In this document: in pieces, positions 1 through 8,111 of the stretch | How positions within the stretch are numbered: the first letter of the stretch is position 1 | Layout of the letters: every line of letters begins with the position of its first letter | From: Elusimicrobium sp. An273 | GTDB lineage: Bacteria > Elusimicrobiota > Elusimicrobia > Elusimicrobiales > Elusimicrobiaceae | NCBI RefSeq assembly: GCF_002159705.1 | Contig: NZ_NFJD01000004.1 | Coordinates: 204,695 to 268,694, forward strand | Direction of reading: 5' to 3' | Length of the DNA stretch: 64,000 bases | Notes under the pieces: model-generated | Databases searched by the model: none | What the model saw: only the letters and a program-made list of their open reading frames with translations | What the model was told of the DNA's origin: nothing | Translations under genes and position numbers: made by a program

Positions 1-500
1 ACATTATCGAAATTCAAATCCGCACCGAAGACATGCACCGCACCTGCGAATACGGTATCGCCGCGCATTGGCGCTACAAAATGGGCAACGTAAAGCCGGA
101 TAAAAACTTTGACGAAAAAATAAACTGGATCCGCCGCTGGATTGAGTGGCAGCAGGATTTAACCGCCCCGCGGGAATTTTTGGAAGGATTTAAAACGGAC
201 GTCAACCTGCAGCAAATTTTCGTTTTTACGCCGCGGGCGGACGTAAAATCCCTTCCGGAAGGCTCCACCCCGATCGATTTTGCCTACGCCATTCATACCG
301 ACATCGGCGACCACTATGTGGGCGCCAAGGTAAACAACCGCATGGTGCGTATGGATTACGCCTTTAAAACGGGCGACGTATGCGAAATTATCACCCGCAA
401 AAACGGCGAACCCAAGCGCGACTGGCTGGAATTTGCCAAAACCGCCGGCGCGCGCAGCCATATCAAGCGCTACCTGCGAAGCAAAGGAGTAGAGTTATGA
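1..500 (+). CDS. RelA/SpoT-family (p)ppGpp synthetase/hydrolase, C-terminal part (partial)
   Basis: Only the last 165 residues are in the window; the frame opens at base 3. They begin with the end of the synthetase domain (EIQIRT, then EYGIAAHW, typical of RelA/SpoT). A TGS domain follows (IFVFTPRADVKSLPEGSTPI, then AIHTDIG). The family makes or degrades the alarmone (p)ppGpp in the cytoplasm. The protein stops about 35 residues after the TGS core, so the helical, zinc-finger and ACT regions of full-length Rel are absent. The stop overlaps the next start (ATGA), so the truncation is not a window-edge effect. Whether the hydrolase HD domain is present cannot be seen. Confidence 0.93.
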   Translation, partial: IIEIQIRTEDMHRTCEYGIAAHWRYKMGNVKPDKNFDEKINWIRRWIEWQQDLTAPREFLEGFKTDVNLQQIFVFTPRADVKSLPEGSTPIDFAYAIHTDIGDHYVGAKVNNRMVRMDYAFKTGDVCEIITRKNGEPKRDWLEFAKTAGARSHIKRYLRSKGVEL

Positions 501-802
501 ACACCTGCCCCCGCTGCCAAAACCCGACCGACGAAACCGATAACTACTGCCGCCACTGCGGCCGCAGTTTAAAACCGGGCACGGGTTTTTTGTTCTCGCA
601 CACGGGCATTATTCTGTTGGCCTTTGTATTGGGGCCGTTTGCCCTGCCGTTTGTATGGATGTCCAAAACCATCGGGCTGGGCGCCAAGTGGATTTACACC
701 GCTTTGCTGGCGCTGATCAGCGTATATTTTGTCATGGTATGCTACCGCTCGTTTCTAATGCTGCAGGAAGCCGCTCAAACGCTTATGACCGTCCCTCTCT
801 GA
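497..802 (+). CDS. zinc-ribbon membrane protein
   Basis: A 101-residue protein. It opens with a CxxC...CxxC zinc ribbon (C4, C7, C18, C21), followed by two hydrophobic segments at about residues 32-57 and 65-84. The start is the ATG overlapping the RelA/SpoT stop by 4 bp and preceded by GGAG, so translation is coupled. An in-frame extension to 380 lies inside the upstream gene and is rejected. The N-terminal zinc ribbon plus small membrane domain is common in bacterial proteins of unknown role; the function here is unknown. Confidence 0.8.
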   Translation: MNTCPRCQNPTDETDNYCRHCGRSLKPGTGFLFSHTGIILLAFVLGPFALPFVWMSKTIGLGAKWIYTALLALISVYFVMVCYRSFLMLQEAAQTLMTVPL

Positions 803-833
803 TTTTTTCCCCGCTCAATCCATCATATTTTTG

Positions 834-839
834 TACAAT
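834..839 (+). promoter_or_regulatory. -10 box of the peptide transporter gene
   Basis: TACAAT lies 36 bp before the POT start codon, in the short gap after the zinc-ribbon gene. No convincing -35 hexamer is seen 16-18 bp upstream, so this is a weak call. Confidence 0.35.
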
Positions 840-874
840 ATGGAGTACCCTGTTAAAATTGCAAGGAGAAATCA

Positions 875-2188
875 ATGACATCAGAAGTAGCAACCGTTAA
901 AACCGAAAAGCAGCCCACCGGTTTGTATATTCTGTTTTTAACCGAAATGTGGGAACGCTTCAGCTACTACGCCATGCGCGGTATTCTCGTGCTGTATTTG
1001 ATTAAAGTCATGCAGTTTTCGGAATCTCACGCCAGTAAAGTTTACGGCGCAGTAACCAGTCTTATTTACCTCAGCCCTCTGTTGGGCGGCTATATTGCCG
1101 ACCGTTTCTGGGGCCAAAGACGCGCCATTATCGTGGGCGGCATTTTAATTGCTTTAGGGCAATTTGCCATCGCCTCCAACCCGACGCTGTCCTTCTTATA
1201 CACGGGTCTTTTCCTGTTGATTTTGGGGAACGGGCTTTTTAAACCGAACATCTCCACGATTGTAGGCGAACTCTATGAAAAGAATGACTCCCGCCGCGAT
1301 GCTGGTTTCACCATTTTCTATATGGGTATCAACTTGGGTGCCTTTATCTGCAACTTTGTAGCGGGCACCTTGGCGGAAAAAGTAGGTTTTGGCTGGGGCT
1401 TTGCCACGGCCGGTTTCGGGATGATTTTGGGCTTGGGTATTTTTATCTGGGCAAAAGACAAATACCTCCAGGGCCAGGGCAAAAAACCCAAAAAACTGAC
1501 GAAAGAAGAAAAACTGGAACACCCCACCAATCCGCTGACCACGGAAGAAAAACAGCGCATTGCCGTCATTTTCATTATGGCGTTCTTCAGCATTTTCTTC
1601 TGGTCTGCTTTTGAACAGGCCGGCGCTTCCTTGACGATTTTCGCCGAAAAATTCACCGACCGCTTCATTTTTGGCTGGGAAATGCCTACTTCTTGGTTCC
1701 AGAGCGTCAACCCGATGTTCATCATTCTCTTGGCGCCTGTTTTCTCCAAACTGTGGTTAAAACTGGCTAAAAAAGGCTTAGAACCCTCTACCCCGGCCAA
1801 ATTCGTATGGGCGTTTATGTCCTTGGCGTTTGGCTTCTTGATTTTGGTGGCGGCTTCTTACGTCATCCAAACCACGGGTGCCAAAGTGGGTATTTTCTGG
1901 CTGGTGTTTGCGTACATGTTCCACACGATGGGCGAGCTGTGTTTGTCCCCGGTGGGGCTGTCGCTGGTAACCAAATTGGCGCCGCTGCGCTTTGCTTCCC
2001 TGCTGATGGGAACTTGGTTCCTGGCGAACGCGCTGGCTAACTTTACCGCCGGCTTCTACTCCGGCTACTTTGGCCACATCAGCAATGTCCAGTTCTTTAC
2101 GTGGCTGGTTATCATGCCGGTGTGCGGCGGGTTAATCCTGCTGTCCATTAAGAAATTCGTAATCAAATGGATGAACGGCATTCAATAA
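875..2188 (+). CDS. POT/PTR-family proton-dependent oligopeptide transporter
   Basis: A 437-residue polytopic inner-membrane protein of the major facilitator superfamily. It carries the POT hallmark ExxERFxYY near the N-terminus (EMWERFSYYAMRG) and the family motif around GGYIADRFWGQRR, then FYMGINLGAF in the fifth helix region. The family imports di- and tripeptides with protons. It is slightly shorter than typical bacterial members (about 460-500). AAGGAG lies 6 bp before the ATG. It stands alone between a weak -10 and a strong terminator. Peptide uptake fits an amino-acid fermenting host. Confidence 0.93.
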   Translation: MTSEVATVKTEKQPTGLYILFLTEMWERFSYYAMRGILVLYLIKVMQFSESHASKVYGAVTSLIYLSPLLGGYIADRFWGQRRAIIVGGILIALGQFAIASNPTLSFLYTGLFLLILGNGLFKPNISTIVGELYEKNDSRRDAGFTIFYMGINLGAFICNFVAGTLAEKVGFGWGFATAGFGMILGLGIFIWAKDKYLQGQGKKPKKLTKEEKLEHPTNPLTTEEKQRIAVIFIMAFFSIFFWSAFEQAGASLTIFAEKFTDRFIFGWEMPTSWFQSVNPMFIILLAPVFSKLWLKLAKKGLEPSTPAKFVWAFMSLAFGFLILVAASYVIQTTGAKVGIFWLVFAYMFHTMGELCLSPVGLSLVTKLAPLRFASLLMGTWFLANALANFTAGFYSGYFGHISNVQFFTWLVIMPVCGGLILLSIKKFVIKWMNGIQ

Positions 2189-2210
2189 GTATTTGCTGTA
2201 AATCAAACAA

Positions 2211-2238
2211 AACCCCGCCCAAAAGGCGGGGTTTTTTA
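2211..2238 (+). terminator. rho-independent terminator after the POT gene
   Basis: Stem AACCCCGCC / GGCGGGGTT with a 5-nt loop, followed by TTTT; it lies 22 bp past the stop. Confidence 0.9.
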
Positions 2239-2290
2239 TTATTACAAGAAAGATTACACAAAAAAGCAACCTTTCGTTTTTCTGATAAAT

Positions 2291-2321
2291 AAAAACCGGA
2301 ACAACAGACGTTCCGGTTTTT
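2291..2321 (-). terminator. terminator of the gatC-gatA-nudix operon
   Basis: A 12-bp stem AAAAACCGGAAC / GTTCCGGTTTTT with a 7-nt loop, 21 bp beyond the nudix stop. It is T-rich on both sides, so it could work in both directions. Confidence 0.85.
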
Positions 2322-2342
2322 ACTTTTTCCGTGCAGCAATCT

Positions 2343-2795
2343 TTATTCTTCCGGCATTTCCGTTTCGGGCTCTTCCGCCGGTTCAATATGCAGGCTGGCC
2401 AGCAGCATATCCACCAGCCGTATATCGCTGGGATACTGTACCAGTTCCCGTGCTTTTATCAACGATACCCAGCGGATGGCCAAAATCTCGGACGCATCGT
2501 GCTTGCCGATGCGGCCCAGCTTCTTCATCAAATACCACTGCACCATCTTTTTGACGTAATTGCCCTGAAACGTAAATGCGTATTTCACCCGAATCATCGG
2601 CCGGACGATAACCGCCTTGTAGCCGGTTTCCTCCAGCACTTCGCGCAGCGCGGCCTGCCGGGGCGTTTCTCCCGGCTCAATATGGCCTTTGGGGAACGTC
2701 CAAATCTTTTTCCCCTTCATATTCTTGACTTGCACGAGCAACACCTTCCGCCCGTCCAAAATCACGCCGCCGCACGAAAATTCGGAAACAATCAT
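2343..2795 (-). CDS. Nudix hydrolase
   Basis: A 150-residue soluble enzyme with a perfect Nudix box at residues 37-59 (GHIEPGE, seven residues, then REVLEETGY), matching Gx5Ex7REUxEExGU. Nudix enzymes cleave nucleoside diphosphates linked to another moiety. The FPKGHIEPGE form resembles diadenosine-tetraphosphatase and RppH-like members, but the substrate cannot be fixed from sequence. It is the last gene of gatC-gatA-nudix; its start overlaps the gatA stop by 4 bp. A C-terminal acidic tail is present. Confidence 0.9.
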   Translation of the reverse strand: MIVSEFSCGGVILDGRKVLLVQVKNMKGKKIWTFPKGHIEPGETPRQAALREVLEETGYKAVIVRPMIRVKYAFTFQGNYVKKMVQWYLMKKLGRIGKHDASEILAIRWVSLIKARELVQYPSDIRLVDMLLASLHIEPAEEPETEMPEE

Positions 2796-4207
2796 AATCC
2801 TTTCTCTAAATTATAGGCCGCATTCAGAATTTTTTCTTCTTTTAAAATCGGCCCGTAAAACTGCACGCCTATCGGCAGTCCTTTGGCGTCTTTCCCAAAC
2901 GGCACGCTAATGCCCGCCAAACCGCCGATATTGCCCTGGCACGTGTACAAATCCGCCAGATACAAAGCCAGCGGGTCTTCGTCGTGCTGGCCCAATTTAA
3001 AAGCCGTCGTGGGCGAGGTGGGCGTAAGCAAAACGTCCACTTTTTCAAACGCTTTTTTAAAATCTTCGCGAATCAGCTCACGCACTTTCATCGCTTTTAA
3101 AAAGCATTCTTCGTACCGCTCCGACGTCAGCGCATACGTGCCGATAATCAGGCGTTTTTTTACTTCCAGCCCAAACGGCGCGCGGGAGCCTTCATAATAT
3201 GTATTTAAATCCTTGGCGGCGTTGTCGGCATACCCGTAGCGGATGCCGTCGTAGCGGCCCAGGTTGGAGCTGGCTTCGGCGCTGGTAATAATGTAATAGC
3301 AGGGAGCGGCATATTTTGCCAGCGGCACTTCTACTTCCACCAATTCGGCGCCCAAATCTTTTAAGCGGGCAGCGGCTTGGGTTACTTTTTCTTTAATATC
3401 CTGCCCAAGGCCGTCCAAAAATCCTTTAGGAAGGCCCACTTTCATTCCTTTTAACCCGTTTGTAAACTGGGCGTCATACTGCGGAACAGGCGCCTCCAGC
3501 GAAGTGGAGTCGTGCACGTCTTTGCCGGAGATAATTTCCAGCACTTTGGCTGCGTCCGCCACGGTGGAGGACAAAATACCCACCTGGTCGGCGCTGGACG
3601 CAAAAGCGATAATCCCATAGCGGGAAATACGCCCGTATCCGGGCTTAATGCCTACTACGCCGCAAAAACCGGCCGGCTGACGCACCGATCCGCCCGTATC
3701 CGTCCCTAACGCAACCGGCACCATGCCCGCCGCCACGGCTGCAGCACTGCCGCCGGAAGAACCGCCCGGCACACATTCCAGATTAGCCGGGTTCTTCACC
3801 GGGCCGTACACGGAGGTTTGGTTGGTGCTGCCCATGGCAAATTCGTCCATATTCGTGCGGCCGATAATGACCGCATCCGCCGCCAAGAGGCGTTCCACCA
3901 CGGTAGACGTATACGAAGCAACGTAATTTTCCAACATTTTGGAACAGCAGGTTGCTTTGTGCCCTTTGTAAAGGATGTTATCTTTAATCCCCACCGGCAC
4001 GCCCGCCAGGGCGCCCAATTTTTCGCCGCGGGCGCGTTTGGCGTCTATTTCTTTGGCGCGGGCCAGTGCGTCTTGTTCAAAAACTTCTACAAAAGCGTTC
4101 ACGTCCGGATTTTTTTGGGCAATGGCCGCAAGGGCCTGCCGGGTAATTTCTTCGGCGGTTTTTTCGCCGGCAGAAACGGCTTTTACAATTTCTAAAGCGG
4201 TCATCAT
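2792..4207 (-). CDS. gatA: aspartyl/glutamyl-tRNA(Asn/Gln) amidotransferase subunit A
   Basis: A 471-residue amidase-signature enzyme. The Ser-cisSer-Lys triad is visible: K75 in VGIKDN, S150 in GGSSGGS and S174 in DTGGSVRQPA. GatA releases ammonia from glutamine, and GatB uses it to convert Glu-tRNA(Gln) or Asp-tRNA(Asn) to the correct amide form. gatC lies 1 bp upstream. gatB is not in the window, so the CAB genes are split. Full length for the family. Confidence 0.97.
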   Translation of the reverse strand: MMTALEIVKAVSAGEKTAEEITRQALAAIAQKNPDVNAFVEVFEQDALARAKEIDAKRARGEKLGALAGVPVGIKDNILYKGHKATCCSKMLENYVASYTSTVVERLLAADAVIIGRTNMDEFAMGSTNQTSVYGPVKNPANLECVPGGSSGGSAAAVAAGMVPVALGTDTGGSVRQPAGFCGVVGIKPGYGRISRYGIIAFASSADQVGILSSTVADAAKVLEIISGKDVHDSTSLEAPVPQYDAQFTNGLKGMKVGLPKGFLDGLGQDIKEKVTQAAARLKDLGAELVEVEVPLAKYAAPCYYIITSAEASSNLGRYDGIRYGYADNAAKDLNTYYEGSRAPFGLEVKKRLIIGTYALTSERYEECFLKAMKVRELIREDFKKAFEKVDVLLTPTSPTTAFKLGQHDEDPLALYLADLYTCQGNIGGLAGISVPFGKDAKGLPIGVQFYGPILKEEKILNAAYNLEKGL

Positions 4208-4208
4208 A

Positions 4209-4490
4209 TTACAATACCTTTTTCACCTTGGCGCACTGATCTTGTTCTTCATCAAACGCGCGGCGCAATTCTTCCGCCAGCGCAGGATGAGAAGAAGCAA
4301 CGTCCGGGCGCAGGTGCGCACAGTGGTTCACGTTGGTCAATTTTACGGCATCGGTATTCACGGCGGCAAGTTCCGCCACCCATTTAAAAAGGGCTTCCAG
4401 TTGGGCTTGGTAAATGGAGACTTCCTGCTCGCTGACGCGCATTTTGGCCAGCTTGGCGGCAAGCTCCACGTCTTTTTTAGTTATTTCCAT
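4209..4490 (-). CDS. gatC: aspartyl/glutamyl-tRNA amidotransferase subunit C
   Basis: A 93-residue protein with the GatC pattern: an N-terminal helix (ITKKDVELAAKLAKM), a middle VNHCAHLRPDV segment and an acidic C-terminal stretch. GatC is the small belt that holds GatA and GatB together. It is the first gene of the operon with gatA; AGGGAG precedes the ATG by about 8 bp. The upstream gap is shared with a divergent membrane-protein gene. Confidence 0.93.
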   Translation of the reverse strand: MEITKKDVELAAKLAKMRVSEQEVSIYQAQLEALFKWVAELAAVNTDAVKLTNVNHCAHLRPDVASSHPALAEELRRAFDEEQDQCAKVKKVL

Positions 4491-4598
4491 ATAAAATGCT
4501 CCCTTTGAAAGTATATTTTATATAATAATGTGGCCGTTTGGCTACCCAAAGCGAAAGGATCCTTTCAGCACAGGCACGCCCGACGGAAGGGGGATTGT

Positions 4599-4952
4599 AT
4601 GACAGAAGAAAAAGAAACGGCGCCGCGCGCCAAAAATACGGACGACTATAAATGCGGCTTAAACGGGGAAGGCTGTTTAAACAGCCGTTTTACCCTGTCC
4701 ATTATAGCGGTTATTTTATCTTGCTTTACGGGATTTTTTACGATTCCCATTGCTTTGGCGGCGCTGATTTTATCGCTGCGCGCGCAGGACTGGGCCCGCG
4801 ACGGCAGAATGGCAGAAGCCCAACGGGTGGCCTGGTGGGCCGGCTTTTGCGGCTGGCTGACGGTAATTATTGCCTTAATTCCCATCTTCTTGATTATCTT
4901 TTTCGGCGGCACGATTATCGCCTTTTTAACCGCCATGCTGGCCGCGGCCTGA
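4599..4952 (+). CDS. dispanin (CD225)-like two-helix membrane protein
   Basis: A 117-residue protein. A polar N-terminus with two Cys is followed by a hydrophobic helix (about 34-62), a conserved-looking polar loop (LRAQDWARDGRMAEAQRVAWW) and a second long hydrophobic segment to the end. This layout (helix, small-residue turn, DG-x-x-x-AQ-R loop, helix) resembles the CD225/dispanin or DUF4190 families; the resemblance is by eye. The start is set by AAGGGGGA upstream. The function is unknown. It converges on the pilin gene at 4955 with a 2-bp gap. Confidence 0.7.
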   Translation: MTEEKETAPRAKNTDDYKCGLNGEGCLNSRFTLSIIAVILSCFTGFFTIPIALAALILSLRAQDWARDGRMAEAQRVAWWAGFCGWLTVIIALIPIFLIIFFGGTIIAFLTAMLAAA

Positions 4953-4954
4953 TC

Positions 4955-5519
4955 CTAGTCAATCCACAAGTCTTCCGCGTTTAGGCTTTTGATATTGTTG
5001 CACACGGATTTTCCTAACGGGGTATACGGCACACAAAGTACTCCGTTAGGAACCGAAGCATGCGCATACCACAACAGCAGGAAAAAGTCCTGTACGGAGT
5101 CTTTTTCAGACGGCATTTCTTCAGGCGTCGCACTGGAAGAGGGCGTTTGCCATCTGCTAAAAAACTTAATTTGAGCCGACCCCTGATTTTCGCCTTCAAA
5201 AGTTGTCGCCACATTGCTGATTTCCGCAAAAGGGCACTCCAGCATCCACGGGGCATCTTTACGAATTTGGCATACGTGGGAATAATCTACATCCAAATCG
5301 CTTAAATTTTCGGCATAGGCTCCGTTGGCCAGATAATAAACTTCCTGCTGGCGGCGCAAATCCAGCGCCATTTGATAGTACTTCATACTTCGGCTGTAAA
5401 AACCGCCGTTTGATAGCGGGGCACGGCCACCGCCGCCAAAATGCCGATAATCAATACCACCACCAACAGCTCTATCAGCGTAAACCCGCCGCAATTTAAA
5501 CAGAAAGTTTTTTCTTCAT
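4955..5519 (-). pseudogene. type IV pilin-like protein gene with two single-base frameshifts
   Basis: The 3' two thirds is an open frame (YYQMALDLRRQQEVYYLANG, typical after a pilin N-helix). Upstream, the pilin core GFTLIELLVVV...GILAAVAVPRYQTAVF lies in another frame. That core in turn is out of frame with the ATG at 5519, which as read gives only seven codons before TAA. Adding one A in the A6 run just after the start and one T in the T5 run near 5400 restores a single protein of about 187 residues starting MKKKTF with a GG|FTLIE prepilin peptidase site. This is either an inactivated gene or two homopolymer miscounts. The genes at 15075 and 33302 are intact relatives. Confidence 0.75.
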
Positions 5520-5525
5520 AAATAG

Positions 5526-5531
5526 AATGTA
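5526..5531 (-). promoter_or_regulatory. candidate -10 box directly before the frameshifted pilin gene
   Basis: TACATT lies exactly 6 nt before the ATG at 5519, with no Shine-Dalgarno between. The same geometry occurs before the genes at 21203, 32575, 33895 and 63568. Confidence 0.35.
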
Positions 5532-5585
5532 GCAAAATCTTTTGGACAAAAAAAGACGCGCGCCTGTTCGTGCGCCAGATCCCGT

Positions 5586-8060
5586 TTACAACAGCTCCAG
5601 CGGGGCGAACTTGAGCATAAACGTGCGCCGCACGCCGTTGCCAAACAGGACGGTAATTTTGGCGCTGTCGCCCGAGCCGGCGATAGACACGATTTTCCCC
5701 TGCCCAAACACCCCGTGCTTGACTAATCCCCCCACGGCGGGTTCGCCGTTTTTCTGGGCGGGCGGAGTGGGCGCCTCTTGCGAAGCGGAAGCAGGCGAAG
5801 GGGCCGGGCGGGAAAAAGCGGGCTTTGCATACAGCGAGCCCAACCCGGAAGAACCACCGTAAGAGGAAGACGTATAGTCCAAATCGTCATCTTCCTGAAT
5901 TTCGTATCCGTCCGCGTCATAGCGTTTTTGAAAACGGCTCTTAGAGGCATACCCTTCAAACGTTTGGTAGCGGTTGGCGCCAAAATTATTTTTGCCGCGC
6001 GCATACCCGCCGCCGTAATGGCCGCCGGAATAGGAACCGCCCGCCCCGGCGCCGTAAAGGCCGTAGCGGGAATGGTAATCGGTGTATCGCGGCTGGGAAG
6101 CGCGGGCTTCCTGCACTTCGCTTTCGTCCAAAAGGCCGCTTTCAAACAAAAAGCGCGAAGGCAAATTGTCCTGCAGCTGCCCGAATTTGCGCCGGGTGCG
6201 GGCATAGGTTAAAAAGAGTCTTTCGCGCGCGCGCGTCATGGCTACGTAGCACAGGCGGCGTTCTTCTTCCAGGTCGTCTTCGTTGTCGCGCCCGATGGGG
6301 AACAAATTCTCTTCCAACCCGGTTACAAAAACATTGTTAAACTCCAACCCTTTGGCCAAGTGCACCGTCATCAGCGTAACAGCGCCGTTTTCATCCGCCT
6401 GCGAATCGTCCTCCCCGGACAAAAGTGAAATTTCCTGCAGAAAATCCGCCACCGACGGCTCTTTTTCCCCTTTTTGGCAGCGTTCTTCGTATTCTTTTAC
6501 GGCGTTGATCAAAGCGTCCAAGTTTTGCAGGCGGCTTTCGGCCTCGGGGTCTTTTTCCATTTCGGCTTTCACGGCGTCCATATAGCCGGATTCCGTCATA
6601 ATTTTATGGAAGATATCCGCCGGATCGGTCAGCAGCATGTCGCCGCGCCAATTTTCAAACAGCTGCACCAGCTTAACCGCCGCTTTGCACGCCGCCGAGC
6701 TAAGCCCCGGCACATAGGCGGCGTTTTTTAACGCTTCATACAGGGAAATGTGGTTGTTTTCGGCATACTCCAGCAGCCGCTCCTGGGCTACTTTGCCCAA
6801 CCCGCGCGTGGGCGTATTGATAATGCGCAAGAGGCTTACGTTGTCGGCCGGGTTGACCAGCATGCGGGCGTAGCACATGATGTCTTTGATTTCTTTGCGG
6901 TCGTAGAAACGCACCGTTCCCACCAGGCGGTACGGAATTTGGTAACGGCGGAACGAATCTTCAAAGCTGCGGCTCTGGGCGTTGGTGCGGTAGAAAACGG
7001 CAATTTCCTTCAGGCTCGCCCCCTCATTTACCAAAGCCTTGATGTTCTGGCTGACCCAGCGGGCTTCGTCGCCTTCGCTCATCAGTTCGCGCACTTCAAT
7101 GGGATCGCCTTGGGATTTATCGGTAAAAAGATTTTTTTCTTTGCGTTTTTTGTTTTTGGTAATCAGGCGGTTGGACGCATCCAAAATGGCCTTGGTGGAA
7201 CGGTAGTTTTGTTCCAAGGTAATGGTTTTTACGTCTTGGAAATCTTTTTCAAATTCCAAAATGTTGCGGATATTGGCCCCGCGCCAGGAGTAAATACTCT
7301 GGTCGGGGTCGCCCACCACGCACAGTTTGCGGCGTTTGGCGGCCAGCATTTTGGTAATTAGGTATTGGGTGTGGTTGGTGTCCTGGTATTCGTCCACCAA
7401 GATGTATTGGAAAAAATCCTGGTAATAGTTGCGGACGTCTTCGTGGTCGCGCAGCAAAACAACGGTTTTGACGAGCAAATCGCCAAAATCCAATGCACCC
7501 GCTTCCTTGAGTTTTTGCTCGTAGCGGCGGTACACTTCGGCCGCGCGGATTTTAAAATCCAATCCGCTGGCCGTGGCGCTTTGCATCATGGTTTCAGGCG
7601 AGACCATATCGTCCTTGGCGCGGGAAATCAGGCTGACGATTTGATTGATTTCTTTTTTGGGGTCTTTAATGCCCATTTGTTCCAAAATCAGGCTGACCAC
7701 TTTTTTCTGGTCGGAATCGTCGTAAATGGCGAAATCGCGCGAAAGGCCCAGCGCCTGCGCGTTCTGGCGCAGCAAACGCACGCCGAACGAGTGAAACGTG
7801 TGAATCCATACGCGGTTGCCCGTTCCGGGCACCAACGCTTCCACGCGTTCGCGCATTTCCTGGGCGGCCTTGTTGGTAAACGTTACCGCCAAAATACGCG
7901 CCGGGTGGTAGCCGTCGGCAATCAGCTTGGCGATTTTGGTCGTCAGCGTTTTGGTTTTGCCGGTGCCGGCCCCGGCCACAATCAGGCACGGGCCGCCGTC
8001 GTAATTGACGGCTTCCAACTGCTGGGGGTTTAATGATTTTAAAGCGTCTTGCAAATCCAT
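5586..8060 (-). CDS. pcrA: UvrD/PcrA-type superfamily 1 DNA helicase
   Basis: An 824-residue ATP-driven 3'-5' DNA helicase for repair and for clearing replication blocks. Visible motifs: Q motif (LNPQQLEAV), Walker A (AGAGTGKT), Ia (TFTNKAAQEM), II (VDEYQDTN), III (GDPDQSIYSWRGA), IV-V (LEQNYRS, VTLMTVHLAKGLEF) and VI (YVAMTRARERL). The C-terminus is a Tudor-like tail (VKHGVFGQGKI) as in PcrA. Unusually, about 100 residues rich in Gly, Tyr, Ser and Arg link the helicase core to this tail. The start is the MDLQ ATG preceded by AGGA; the 12-codon extension upstream is not needed. Confidence 0.93.
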   Translation of the reverse strand: MDLQDALKSLNPQQLEAVNYDGGPCLIVAGAGTGKTKTLTTKIAKLIADGYHPARILAVTFTNKAAQEMRERVEALVPGTGNRVWIHTFHSFGVRLLRQNAQALGLSRDFAIYDDSDQKKVVSLILEQMGIKDPKKEINQIVSLISRAKDDMVSPETMMQSATASGLDFKIRAAEVYRRYEQKLKEAGALDFGDLLVKTVVLLRDHEDVRNYYQDFFQYILVDEYQDTNHTQYLITKMLAAKRRKLCVVGDPDQSIYSWRGANIRNILEFEKDFQDVKTITLEQNYRSTKAILDASNRLITKNKKRKEKNLFTDKSQGDPIEVRELMSEGDEARWVSQNIKALVNEGASLKEIAVFYRTNAQSRSFEDSFRRYQIPYRLVGTVRFYDRKEIKDIMCYARMLVNPADNVSLLRIINTPTRGLGKVAQERLLEYAENNHISLYEALKNAAYVPGLSSAACKAAVKLVQLFENWRGDMLLTDPADIFHKIMTESGYMDAVKAEMEKDPEAESRLQNLDALINAVKEYEERCQKGEKEPSVADFLQEISLLSGEDDSQADENGAVTLMTVHLAKGLEFNNVFVTGLEENLFPIGRDNEDDLEEERRLCYVAMTRARERLFLTYARTRRKFGQLQDNLPSRFLFESGLLDESEVQEARASQPRYTDYHSRYGLYGAGAGGSYSGGHYGGGYARGKNNFGANRYQTFEGYASKSRFQKRYDADGYEIQEDDDLDYTSSSYGGSSGLGSLYAKPAFSRPAPSPASASQEAPTPPAQKNGEPAVGGLVKHGVFGQGKIVSIAGSGDSAKITVLFGNGVRRTFMLKFAPLELL

Positions 8061-8111
8061 AACTATCCTGCTGCGGGCCGGCGGTATGCACGGCATACGC
8101 GCCCCGCCCGG

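Noticed and set aside
4955..5494. Intact 179-residue protein starting at 5494
   Set aside because: Its first 30 residues are an out-of-frame reading of the pilin helix; the true start is at 5519 with two frameshifts.
7365..8033. 222-codon plus-strand open frame
   Set aside because: Lies wholly antisense to the PcrA helicase motifs, with composition typical of a shadow frame.
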